Source: an uncultured Treponema sp.
Lineage (GTDB): Bacteria; Spirochaetota; Spirochaetia; Treponematales; Treponemataceae
Direction of reading: 5' to 3'
NCBI GenBank assembly: GCA_937902125.1
Contig: CALDIB010000027.1
Coordinates: 1-30,974, forward strand
DNA length: 30,974 nucleotides
The stretch's first letter is position 1; every line of letters starts with the position of its first letter. The notes below the pieces were generated by a model, which worked only from the letters and a program-made list of their open reading frames with translations, was not told the origin of the DNA and ran no database searches. Positions 15,607 through 21,691 of the stretch are shown here, piece by piece. The position numbers and the translations under genes are program-made.

Positions 15607-15639
15607 ATTGCCTCCTTTTTTGTCGATAATTTGATTGAT

Positions 15640-15693
15640 TAAGTTATTAGGTTTTGTTTGTTTCCTTGGAAACTCGAAAAACCTAATAACTTA
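15640..15693. repeat. 16-bp perfect inverted repeat with nested palindrome in the early leader
   Basis: TAAGTTATTAGGTTTT (15640-15655) and its exact complement AAAACCTAATAACTTA (15678-15693) flank a second palindrome, GTTTCC (15660-15665) and GGAAAC (15668-15673). The element lies between the predicted early promoter and the Ner-like start, so it would be transcribed as a long stem in the 5' leader of the early mRNA. As DNA it could instead be an operator for the Ner-like protein. Confidence 0.7.
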
Positions 15694-15708
15694 GACTTTC
15701 TAAAATAT

Positions 15709-15737
15709 ATTATTGTCGATAAATCGGATTTTGTCAA
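15709..15737 (-). promoter_or_regulatory. leftward early promoter
   Basis: On the minus strand, TTGACA (complement of 15732-15737) is followed by a 17-bp spacer and AATAAT (complement of 15709-15714). TAATAT at a 19-bp spacing is an alternative -10. It points into the Ner-like gene and the whole transposition operon. Operator-like TTGTCGAT sites overlap it. Confidence 0.6.
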
Positions 15738-15777
15738 GATAAATCGACAATAAATTTGCAAATTTTTGGAGTTTTAT

Positions 15778-16437
15778 ATGGAATGGGGTCGAATAATCGA
15801 CATTATTGAAGAAAAAACAGGAAAATCAGTATATAAAGAGTTGGGTTTAAGACCTCAATATCTATCAGATCTTCGTTCAGGAAAAAGCAAGAATCCAAAT
15901 TCTGATTTTGTGTTAAAGCTTATTGATACTTTCAACCTGAATCCTAATTGGCTTCTAACTGGCGAGGGCGAAATGTTCCAAAGCGAGGCACCGTCCGCCC
16001 AGCGGATTCCGGCGGAGCTGGTGAGCGGCGGCGGCGAGGAAGGAATTCCGTTCTACGACATCGACGTGATGGCGCACATCGCCGAAAGCCTTGACTTGAA
16101 GGACGAGAAGCCGGCAGGAATCCTTTCCATTCCCGGCTTTGAGGACTGCGTCGCCTGCTTCCCCGTCTACGGCTCAAGCATGGAGCCCAAAATTTCCAGC
16201 GGCGACGTTATAGCCGTGAGCAAGGCGGTTGACTGCGAGCGGATTCTGTGGGGCGAGATTTACCTTGTCATCACCGACGCTTGGCGGGTGGTCAAGACCG
16301 TCCACCCAGGCAAGACCGAGGAATACATCATCCTGCGCTCCATCAACCCCGACTACGCGGGCGACACCAACGTGGACAAGAAGGACTTGCGCACCTTGTA
16401 CTTGGTCCGCGGGGTTGTGTCGAGATTGGGGATGTAA
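15778..16437 (+). CDS. phage repressor, HTH plus S24 (LexA/CI-like) domain
   Basis: A 219-residue repressor. Residues about 1-65 are an N-terminal DNA-binding domain of the type IIDIIEEKTGKSVYKELGLR followed by QYLSDLRSGK, ending in NPNWLLTGEGEM. Residues about 90-219 are an S24 peptidase-like dimerisation domain with the serine in YGSSMEP (S134) and the lysine in RVVKTV (K173), so self-cleavage in an SOS-type response is possible. GGAG lies six bases before the ATG at 15778. The first 180 bases are AT-rich and the remainder strongly GC-rich, a mosaic join exactly between the two domains. It should maintain lysogeny by blocking the leftward early promoter. Confidence 0.88.
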   Translation: MEWGRIIDIIEEKTGKSVYKELGLRPQYLSDLRSGKSKNPNSDFVLKLIDTFNLNPNWLLTGEGEMFQSEAPSAQRIPAELVSGGGEEGIPFYDIDVMAHIAESLDLKDEKPAGILSIPGFEDCVACFPVYGSSMEPKISSGDVIAVSKAVDCERILWGEIYLVITDAWRVVKTVHPGKTEEYIILRSINPDYAGDTNVDKKDLRTLYLVRGVVSRLGM

Positions 16438-16453
16438 GGGGGGGGAAGAAAAG

Positions 16454-16476
16454 GCCCCGCAAGCGACTTGCGGGGC
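16454..16476 (-). terminator. terminator of leftward RHH cassette
   Basis: A perfect 10-bp stem, GCCCCGCAAG (16454-16463) and CTTGCGGGGC (16467-16476), with a three-base loop. On the minus strand it is followed by CCTTTTCTT, fitting termination of the leftward cassette. On the plus strand there is no T-run, so it is a weak terminator at best for the convergent repressor gene. Confidence 0.65.
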
Positions 16477-16481
16477 AATGG

Positions 16482-16685
16482 TTAGTTTGAGTTGAAGGCG
16501 AGGTCAAGCAAAAAGCGGGAAACGCTTTTTCCGGATTTTTCGGCAAGGGCCTTGACCGCTTCAATTTCCTCCGGGTAGCCCGAAATTGAAATTGTCTTGA
16601 AGATGGTCTTGCGCCCCAATTCGGTGCCCTTGTTGGGGCTTCCCTTTGGCCGTCCGCCGCCCTCTCTGTAGCCGCCTCTAGGCAT
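16482..16685 (-). CDS. ribbon-helix-helix protein, cassette 1
   Basis: A 67-residue Arc/CopG-like protein. The N-terminus is a flexible GYREGGGRPKGSPNKGT arm. The DNA-binding strand is TIFKTISISGYPEE, and the helices are IEAVKALAEKSGKSVSRFLL and DLAFNSN. RHH proteins bind DNA as dimers through the strand and usually repress their own operon. It is paralogous to the protein at 30076-30267 (shared PEE...A.A...GKS.SR...DLA.N). It starts three bases after the stop of a 29-residue peptide gene, mirroring the second cassette. Confidence 0.75.
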   Translation of the reverse strand: MPRGGYREGGGRPKGSPNKGTELGRKTIFKTISISGYPEEIEAVKALAEKSGKSVSRFLLDLAFNSN

Positions 16686-16688
16686 AGG

Positions 16689-16778
16689 CTACCCCTTTAT
16701 AATTCTCGTGGCGAAGTCAAGAACTTCAATCACAAGAATCGCGATAAGAAGAATCATAAGCCTTTTGTCGTCTTTCAT
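16689..16778 (-). CDS. 29-residue membrane peptide, cassette 1
   Basis: A short frame that encodes MKDDKRLMILLIAILVIEVL followed by DFATRIIKG. It has a charged N-terminus, one hydrophobic helix (about residues 8-21) and a short basic tail. GAGAGGTG lies just before the ATG. The layout is like type I toxin peptides or other tiny phage membrane proteins. It is second in a leftward three-gene cassette, between another peptide and an RHH protein. Its existence rests on ribosome site, composition and the matching order in the second cassette. Confidence 0.6.
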   Translation of the reverse strand: MKDDKRLMILLIAILVIEVLDFATRIIKG

Positions 16779-16818
16779 GTTGACACCTCTCATAATTTGG
16801 TATATTATGGGCGTAAAG

Positions 16819-16839
16819 CAAGGGGGCAACGCCCCCTTG
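16819..16839. other. hairpin between the two peptide genes, cassette 1
   Basis: CAAGGGGG (16819-16826) and CCCCCTTG (16832-16839) form a perfect 8-bp stem around CAACG. It lies in the leftward transcript between the 35- and 29-residue peptide genes. No T-tract follows. The second cassette has a hairpin in the same relative place (29899-29932). Confidence 0.6.
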
Positions 16840-16842
16840 GTC

Positions 16843-16950
16843 TTACTTCTTCCTAAGAAGTTCGACAAGCCATTTGACAAGCTCGAAAAGCAGCGCGGCA
16901 ATTGCTACCTTTTCGGCGTTCGTCAGTGGCTTTTTTTTACGCTTTCGCAT
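16843..16950 (-). CDS. 35-residue amphipathic peptide, cassette 1
   Basis: A short frame that encodes MRKRKKKPLTNAEKVAIAAL followed by LFELVKWLVELLRKK. It has a strongly basic N-terminus and one amphipathic helix with a Trp. A strong AGGAGG lies six bases before the ATG, directly downstream of a consensus promoter. It looks membrane-active, and resembles small toxin or lysis peptides in design, but no family is recognised. It is the first gene of the cassette that ends with the RHH protein at 16482-16685. Confidence 0.65.
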   Translation of the reverse strand: MRKRKKKPLTNAEKVAIAALLFELVKWLVELLRKK

Positions 16951-16970
16951 ATCAACCTCCTGATGGTTTT

Positions 16971-16999
16971 ATATTACATCATTATTGATATTTTGTCAA
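16971..16999 (-). promoter_or_regulatory. promoter of cassette 1
   Basis: On the minus strand: TTGACA (complement of 16994-16999), a 17-bp spacer, TAATAT (complement of 16971-16976). Three bases downstream is ACCATCAGG (complement of 16959-16967). The same nine bases sit three bases after the -10 of the second cassette's promoter, suggesting a shared operator at the transcription start. Confidence 0.75.
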
Positions 17000-17047
17000 T
17001 AACTTTTTAACAAAGATATGAATTTTTTTTTGTAACGGCAGGGGCTA

Positions 17048-17125
17048 TTGCGTGCCAGTTGGAATTCCGATAGAATAAGAAAAATGAGGAATTCTTTTGC
17101 ATTTTTTTGCAACTTGTGGTAGAAT
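17048..17125 (+). promoter_or_regulatory. tandem promoters with GGAATTCC palindromes
   Basis: Two promoters of the same design: TTGCGT (17048-17053)-17-TAGAAT (17071-17076), and TTGCAT (17097-17102)-17-TAGAAT (17120-17125). GGAATTCC lies in the first spacer (17061-17068) and the 12-bp palindrome TAGGAATTCCTA (17125-17136) lies at the second start site. A further imperfect repeat GCGGAAAT/AATTCCGC spans 17143-17164. They drive the two-gene unit ending at 17918; the palindromes are candidate operators. Confidence 0.6.
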
Positions 17126-17214
17126 AGGAATTCCTAAGTATTGCGGAAATTCCGAGAATTCCGCAGAATGTTTTATAAATGCCAAGCGCTTGCTTGGAAA
17201 GGAAGCTGGAAAAA

Positions 17215-17421
17215 ATGAGGACCTATGCGGAAACCTTAAAATATGTAAGCGAATCAATAAATAAAGATTCGTTCACATTTCCTATTCACAATGAATTGGA
17301 TTACACAGGTATTGGTTTTGGGTATAATCTAAAAGAATCTTACCCCAAGACCATGAAAGAAGCCGAAAAGGACTTAAAGACTCCATACTTTGACAAAATT
17401 CTCAAAATGGCGAGTAAATAA
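17215..17421 (+). CDS. hypothetical moron protein
   Basis: A 68-residue protein starting MRTYAETLKYVSESINKDSF, with a central FPIHNELDYTGIGFGYNLKE stretch and a helical end (TMKEAEKDLKTPYFDKILKM). The ATG at 17215 is preferred to one at 17179 because AAAGGAAG precedes it. AT-rich DNA, own promoters and own terminator mark it, with the next gene, as a moron. The two genes are 6 bp apart. No family recognised. Confidence 0.55.
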   Translation: MRTYAETLKYVSESINKDSFTFPIHNELDYTGIGFGYNLKESYPKTMKEAEKDLKTPYFDKILKMASK

Positions 17422-17427
17422 AAAATA

Positions 17428-17883
17428 ATGGATTACAACAGTTATGAAGAATTGCACAACCTTATAACAAGCCTTGTGTGCAAAAATTATAAACTCGCAT
17501 CATCAAACACAATATATCTTGAAGAACTCGACTCAAAAAGTTTTGTTGTTTATATGACCCAGTTCCGCGACGCATTCACGCATTTGATGAATGTTTATTC
17601 TGTTGACATTTTTGAAAAGAAAAATTATGTATTGGAACAATTGGAGCGTGTGAACGGTCATTTAGAGCGAATAGTCATTGATTCTTACAGAAAGATATGC
17701 GACAGTTTGTTATGTGCAATACGAAAAACAAAAAACTGGCGAGACGTTCACGGCTACGAGCTGCAAGTGGCGCAAAAAATCAAGGCGCTAAGAATATGTG
17801 AGGAAGGACTTACTTTTGATATGAAAAAGAAAAGCTTCCAAGATTTGATTGACTACATGGAAACCATACTAAAAAAAGACTAA
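17428..17883 (+). CDS. hypothetical helical moron protein
   Basis: A 151-residue, mostly alpha-helical protein (MDYNSYEELHNLITSLVCKN; FRDAFTHLMNVYSVDIFEKK; YVLEQLERVNGHLERIVIDS). It has no signal peptide or membrane segment and is AT-rich, unlike the flanking lysis genes. It follows the 68-residue gene closely and ends just before a strong terminator, so the two form one unit. They sit between the immunity region and the lysis genes, a common place for genes that change the lysogen. A defence or partner-protein role is possible but nothing in the sequence identifies it. Confidence 0.6.
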   Translation: MDYNSYEELHNLITSLVCKNYKLASSNTIYLEELDSKSFVVYMTQFRDAFTHLMNVYSVDIFEKKNYVLEQLERVNGHLERIVIDSYRKICDSLLCAIRKTKNWRDVHGYELQVAQKIKALRICEEGLTFDMKKKSFQDLIDYMETILKKD

Positions 17884-17889
17884 TCTTTC

Positions 17890-17918
17890 CCCCAGCGGTG
17901 GCTGGGGATTTTTTTTGT
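17890..17918 (+). terminator. Rho-independent terminator
   Basis: CCCCAGC (17890-17896), loop GGTG, GCTGGGG (17901-17907), then A and a run of T. A classic terminator closing the two-gene moron unit and insulating the lysis operon. Confidence 0.88.
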
Positions 17919-17948
17919 CCGCTACACTAACTCGCGGAGGGTGGCGGA

Positions 17949-18614
17949 ATGCAAAAAGTGAACAATTCCCAAGACAAGCCTTATTACACTCAGCGGAACA
18001 ACAGGCTCAAGCCTTACGGAGCGTGCAACGTCACTTCGGTGATCGCGGCGCTTTCGGCGGCGGGGTGGCCGGTCAAAAGGCTCGCCACAGACGAGGACGG
18101 CCAGCCGGAAGACGCGCTCATGCGCTTCATTCTTTCGGACGGCGAGACGCTGGCCCTTTGGAGAAAGCTTGACCCGATTGGACGGCACGACGCCAACGAG
18201 TGGCATCCGGTTCTCGCTTGCGGGGCCAACAAGTTTTTGCGCGTTCGAGGGGTTTTGTCCGGCAAAAAGGACGCGATTGAGTTTGGCGAAAATTGGGAAA
18301 TCCGAGACATCGAAAAAATCATCATGGACGGCGGCGCCTTTGTCGCTTCCGGAGTTTTCACGGCGGAGGGAAAGAAAACCATCGGGCACGTCGTGGCGGT
18401 CGTCGGCTTTAGGACGGACGAGGACGGAAACCTCACGCATTTTGTCTTGGACGATTCGTGGGGCGACTATCGGACGGAATACAAAATCCAAAGCGGAAAC
18501 GATGTCGAAATGCCCGCCGCCGACTTCATGAAGCTGCTGCGGCCTTGCGGCTTTCCAATAAAGATGGGCCACAAGGTCAATCCGTTTAAGAGTTTTCAAG
18601 GGGGAAATATATGA
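17949..18614 (+). CDS. C39-like cysteine peptidase, candidate endolysin
   Basis: A 221-residue protein with a papain-like peptidase layout: Cys26 in KPYGACNVTSVIAAL, His147 in GHVVAVVGFR and Asp168 in FVLDDSWG. These are the triad motifs of the C39_2-type peptidases, where GaCg/n.ts, gHwv.v.G and v.DP occur in order. It lies first in the lysis block, directly before a holin-like gene (ATGA overlap), so it probably cuts peptidoglycan cross-links as the endolysin. No signal peptide is seen, fitting holin-dependent export. GGAGGG precedes the start. Confidence 0.65.
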   Translation: MQKVNNSQDKPYYTQRNNRLKPYGACNVTSVIAALSAAGWPVKRLATDEDGQPEDALMRFILSDGETLALWRKLDPIGRHDANEWHPVLACGANKFLRVRGVLSGKKDAIEFGENWEIRDIEKIIMDGGAFVASGVFTAEGKKTIGHVVAVVGFRTDEDGNLTHFVLDDSWGDYRTEYKIQSGNDVEMPAADFMKLLRPCGFPIKMGHKVNPFKSFQGGNI

Positions 18615-18877
18615 AAGCGAAAGACGTAAGTTTGTGGGCGATTGTAGTCGCCATTGTTTGGGTGGCCTTGCTTTTTGCGGCCAAGGGAATGATTCCTGTT
18701 TTTTTTGCAGGCAAGACGTTCGGGCTTGACGCAAAGGAAATCATCGCGAGCGGAGCGTTCTTCGTAATCGCGTGCTCGCCCGTCTACCGCTCTATATGGC
18801 TGGACAAAAGGCTCGGCCTAAAGGTTGAGGGCGGCGAAGCGGAGCCAAGCGGCGAAAGCGCCGGGGCGGGAAAATGA
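18611..18877 (+). CDS. holin-like membrane protein
   Basis: An 88-residue protein with two hydrophobic segments, about 9-33 (LWAIVVAIVWVALLFAAKGM) and about 45-58 (EIIASGAFFVIACSPVY), then a polar tail rich in Gly, Glu and Ser (VEGGEAEPSGESAGAGK). Size, two segments and position between the peptidase and the spanin-like genes fit a class II-type holin. It overlaps the previous gene by ATGA, and its stop overlaps the next start. GGGGG precedes the ATG. Confidence 0.65.
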   Translation: MKAKDVSLWAIVVAIVWVALLFAAKGMIPVFFAGKTFGLDAKEIIASGAFFVIACSPVYRSIWLDKRLGLKVEGGEAEPSGESAGAGK

Positions 18878-19308
18878 ATGAGAAAGTTCGCGGCGTTTTT
18901 TTGCGCGTCGGTCTTTTTGTTCTCTGCGTTTGCGCAAGCCTCACGTTCGGATTCTGGCGCGGTTGTTCTCACGCAAGAGCAAGCGACGCTGATAGAAAAA
19001 GAGCTGAACGCTATGAGGCTGGAAGCGAGTCTGCTAAGGAAGCAGTCGGAAAGCTGGAAAGCGGACTCGGAAGCGTTGCGGAAGAAATGCGAGGCGTTGG
19101 AAGAAAAATTGACGCAAGCCTTGCAGACGTCGGAGAACTCCGAGAAATCGGTGATAGAATTGACGGAAATCGCGAAGGCGTTGCGGACGCAGCTGGACGA
19201 ATTGAGGAAGGAGTTCGACGAATTGAACAAATCCTTCTTGAAGCGAAAAAGGGCGGAGACGTTCTGGCGGACGGCGGCGATAACGGCGGTTGTGATAGCG
19301 GCCGGTGA
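18874..19308 (+). CDS. membrane-anchored coiled-coil protein, inner-spanin-like
   Basis: A 144-residue frame. Residues about 8-30 (VFLRVGLFVLCVCASLTFGF) form an N-terminal anchor. A long coiled coil follows (SESAKEAVGKLESGLGSVAE to RIEEGVRRIEQILLEAKKGG), ending in a Gly/Asp-rich tail. N-terminal anchor plus coiled coil is the inner-membrane spanin (Rz) plan. It begins inside the holin stop (ATGA). Nearly its whole length overlaps a second coiled-coil frame starting four bases later. Both cannot be confirmed by eye; the ATGA coupling favours this one. Confidence 0.5.
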   Translation: MNEKVRGVFLRVGLFVLCVCASLTFGFWRGCSHARASDADRKRAERYEAGSESAKEAVGKLESGLGSVAEEMRGVGRKIDASLADVGELREIGDRIDGNREGVADAAGRIEEGVRRIEQILLEAKKGGDVLADGGDNGGCDSGR

Positions 19309-19339
19309 AGGCTTTGGCATTTGGCTTTTGAGCAGGTGA
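18878..19339 (+). CDS. secreted coiled-coil protein with C-terminal anchor, overlapping frame
   Basis: A 153-residue frame starting one base after the holin stop. It has a good signal peptide (MRKFAAFFCASVFLFSAFAQ, cleavage after AQA). A clean heptad coiled coil follows (ALEEKLTQALQTSENSEKSV, ALRTQLDELRKEFDELNKSF), and a C-terminal hydrophobic segment at about 130-150 (TAAITAVVIAAGEGFGIWLL). Its third codon positions are GC-rich like neighbouring phage genes, supporting real coding. It overlaps the frame at 18874-19308 for 431 bases, similar in idea to nested Rz/Rz1 spanin genes. One or both are real. Confidence 0.6.
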   Translation: MRKFAAFFCASVFLFSAFAQASRSDSGAVVLTQEQATLIEKELNAMRLEASLLRKQSESWKADSEALRKKCEALEEKLTQALQTSENSEKSVIELTEIAKALRTQLDELRKEFDELNKSFLKRKRAETFWRTAAITAVVIAAGEGFGIWLLSR

Positions 19340-19346
19340 GGTAAAA

Positions 19347-19637
19347 ATGGAAAAGTGGTCTATGACGGTTTCGATTGTCAGCGGTTTTTTGACGATTGCC
19401 GGCTTTGTCGGCATTTTCATCAAGCTGGGGCATGACAAGGGCGTGGCCGAAAGCGAGCAAAAGGAAATGCGCAAGGACATCGACAAGAGCGCGACCGACA
19501 TCAACGCGCTTGGCGCCAAGGTTAGCCAAATGCAAATTGAAAACACGCGCCTCATAACCACCCTTTCAAGCGACTTAGGTTGGATAAAGGCGAGCCTTTC
19601 GGACATCAAGACCGAGATGAAAAAAAAGCAGGGGTAG
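19347..19637 (+). CDS. small membrane-anchored coiled-coil protein
   Basis: A 96-residue protein with an N-terminal anchor at about 6-26 (MTVSIVSGFLTIAGFVGIFI) and a coiled-coil rest (AESEQKEMRKDIDKSATDIN, WIKASLSDIKTEMKKKQG). GAGG precedes the ATG. Such XhlA- or Rz-like small proteins sit in lysis blocks. It is the third coiled-coil membrane gene in this block. Exact lysis role is inferred from position. Confidence 0.55.
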   Translation: MEKWSMTVSIVSGFLTIAGFVGIFIKLGHDKGVAESEQKEMRKDIDKSATDINALGAKVSQMQIENTRLITTLSSDLGWIKASLSDIKTEMKKKQG

Positions 19638-19641
19638 AACG

Positions 19642-20193
19642 ATGCCTAAAAGAAACAAGATTGAAATGCAGGGGCTTGTCGAGCGCATTTGCAAGATGTA
19701 CTTCAACGACAAAATGAGCCACAAGCAGATAACCGAAATTCTCAAGCAGGAAGGATACGACATTTCCAAGAGCGGCGTGGGCCGCACGCTCATAGGGCAA
19801 GCCGCTCAGATGAAGGCCTACAAGGACAGCGCGAAAAAAGCCGTGGCCATCGTCAACGAGCTTGACAAAACGCCCGGCTTGAACATCGCCGAGGCGAGCG
19901 TGCAGCTTGTACAGGCGAAACTCTTGGAGGAAGTGAACAAGTTCGAGAACTTCTCCACGATTTCGCCGGAGGAGCTTTTGAAGGCCGTTGTCCGCAACAC
20001 CGACGCGCAGACCAAAATCGCGCGGGTCAAGCTGGAATACGAGCGCGGCTACAAGAAGGGCTTGTTCGAGGCGGCCAAGACTGTGGAGACCGAAGGAAAG
20101 AAAGCCGGCTGGAGCGACGAGCGCGTTGAATTCGTAAAGGCGAAGATTATGAATTTGAAGGTGGCCTATGACGAAAAGACGCCGGAAAAATGA
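19642..20193 (+). CDS. Mu gp27-like protein (DUF3486), small terminase
   Basis: A 183-residue protein (Mu gp27 is 191) with an N-terminal HTH (RICKMYFNDKMSHKQITEIL, then KQEGYDISKSGVGRTL) and a helical C-terminal half (LLKAVVRNTDAQTKIARVKL). This is the DUF3486 layout: HTH, then a helical oligomerisation part. In Mu-like phages it acts with the large subunit to start headful packaging. Its end overlaps the large terminase start (20168), typical of translational coupling. Confidence 0.75.
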   Translation: MPKRNKIEMQGLVERICKMYFNDKMSHKQITEILKQEGYDISKSGVGRTLIGQAAQMKAYKDSAKKAVAIVNELDKTPGLNIAEASVQLVQAKLLEEVNKFENFSTISPEELLKAVVRNTDAQTKIARVKLEYERGYKKGLFEAAKTVETEGKKAGWSDERVEFVKAKIMNLKVAYDEKTPEK

Positions 20194-21676
20194 GAGCGCG
20201 GGCGGGCTTGAAATCTTTTTGCCTTACCAAAAGAAATGGCTTGAAGACAGGAGCGACCTCAAAATCATAGAGAAGAACAGGCGCTGCGGAATCTCTTGGA
20301 CGGACTCAGCCGACTCGGTTCTTGACGCGGCTCCGGCGGAAGGCTGGAGCAACACCTACTACATGAGCTTCAACAAGGACAACTGCCGCCAGTACATCGA
20401 GGACGCGGGCGAATGGGCAAAGAAGCTCGGCTACGCGGTGAGCGAGATTGAGGAAAAGGAAGAGCCGCTTTTGGAAGACCCCGACAAGTCCATCACGACT
20501 TTCAGGATAACTTTTTCCAGCGGAGCGGAAATCATGGGATTGCCTGGCGTGTCGCGCTCGCTGCGCTCCAAGCAGGGAAACGTCGTCATAGACGAAGCTG
20601 CGTTCTTTGACGACTTGGAAAGCGTAATGCAGGCGGCCAAGGCTTTGGTAATTTGGGGCGGCCGCATTCGCGTGATCTCGACGCACAACGGCGACGACAA
20701 CCCTTTTAATCTTTTGATTAAGGACATCAAGGCGGGAAAGGAAACCGAGTGGAGCCTTCACCGCATAACGTTCCGCGAATCCATCGAGCAAGGCTTGTTC
20801 AAAAGAATTTGCCTGACGCAAGGAAAGAAATGGAGCGAGAAAGCGGAAAAGGAATTCGTCGAGAGAATCTACAGGATTTATGCCAACAACCCCGACGAGG
20901 AATTGGACGTAATTCCAAGATCAAGCGGCGACCGTTACTTTGGACGCGGCTTGCTTGACCACGCTACGGCGGACGAAGGCGCTTGCGAGATTCGACGCCT
21001 TGAATGCCCTGACAGCTTTCTTCACAAGGGCGACGGCTACAAGAACCGCGAGATTGAGAAATTTTTCAACCAGGAAGTGCGCCCGCTTTTGGGAGCGGTC
21101 GGCGGCCAAGTTTTTGGCGGGAACGACTTCGGACGCTCCGGAGACTTGACGACGTATTGGTTCGCGGAAGAAATCGGAAAGACGCGGCTTGAGGCGCGGC
21201 TAGTCGTCGAGCTGAAAAACGCGCCGTTCGAGCAGCAGCAGCTTTTCAACGATTTGGCCACGGACTTTCTTGACGAGCGGGGAACGTTCGGCGGGCTTGC
21301 GGTTGACTCGCGGGGCAACGGACAGCAAATCGGCGAGCACGCCATGCTTCGCCATCCGGGGGCGGCGATCCAGGTGATGGAAACGCCCGCTTGGTACGCC
21401 AAGTACGGAAGCGACTTGCACGGCCTTATGGAAAGCGCGGACTTCACTGTTCCTGACGACGAGACAATCAAGGCGGACTTCGCGCTGGTCGTATTGAAAA
21501 ACGGGATCCCCACGATTCCGGCGGTGAGAACCGCCGACCGCGACTTGAAGGGAAAGCGGCACGGAGACGGCGCGAGCGCGGCCATGCTTTGCGTTTGCGC
21601 TTGGCGGGAATGCGCGTCGGACCCCGCTCCGACGTTCACGGTCGCGCAAAAGAAAGACAAGAATATTTGGCGATAA
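20168..21676 (+). CDS. large terminase subunit (Mu gp28-like)
   Basis: A 502-residue packaging motor (Mu gp28 is 551). The ATPase part has the entry LPYQKKWLEDRSDLKIIEKN, a Walker A-like RRCGISW at about 38-44, Walker B NVVIDEAAFF at 138-147 and the coupling STHNG at 171-175. The nuclease part begins near D320 in FGGNDFGRSGDLTTYW, with further acidic residues in AVDSRGNG. It cuts phage DNA out of host DNA and drives it into the prohead using ATP. Start overlaps the small subunit; AAGGTGG precedes it. Confidence 0.88.
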   Translation: MTKRRRKNESAGGLEIFLPYQKKWLEDRSDLKIIEKNRRCGISWTDSADSVLDAAPAEGWSNTYYMSFNKDNCRQYIEDAGEWAKKLGYAVSEIEEKEEPLLEDPDKSITTFRITFSSGAEIMGLPGVSRSLRSKQGNVVIDEAAFFDDLESVMQAAKALVIWGGRIRVISTHNGDDNPFNLLIKDIKAGKETEWSLHRITFRESIEQGLFKRICLTQGKKWSEKAEKEFVERIYRIYANNPDEELDVIPRSSGDRYFGRGLLDHATADEGACEIRRLECPDSFLHKGDGYKNREIEKFFNQEVRPLLGAVGGQVFGGNDFGRSGDLTTYWFAEEIGKTRLEARLVVELKNAPFEQQQLFNDLATDFLDERGTFGGLAVDSRGNGQQIGEHAMLRHPGAAIQVMETPAWYAKYGSDLHGLMESADFTVPDDETIKADFALVVLKNGIPTIPAVRTADRDLKGKRHGDGASAAMLCVCAWRECASDPAPTFTVAQKKDKNIWR

Positions 21677-21691
21677 AGGACGGTGATTTTT

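Larger units (their letters stand above)
15620..15750. promoter_or_regulatory. three TTGTCGAT operator-like sites
   Basis: The motif TTGTCGATAA occurs at 15620-15629 and 15713-15722, and in inverse orientation (AAATCGACAA) at 15741-15750. Two of the sites overlap the leftward early promoter: one covers its -10 edge and spacer, the other lies just upstream of the -35. Position between divergent Ner-like and repressor genes makes them the natural operators of the repressor. The motif copies are seen directly; which protein binds is inferred. Confidence 0.6.

Noticed and set aside
19011..19609. Two minus-strand frames of 174 and 191 codons opposite the spanin-like region
   Set aside because: They are antisense to coiled-coil genes; heptad codon bias produces open complementary frames. 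No start signal is seen.
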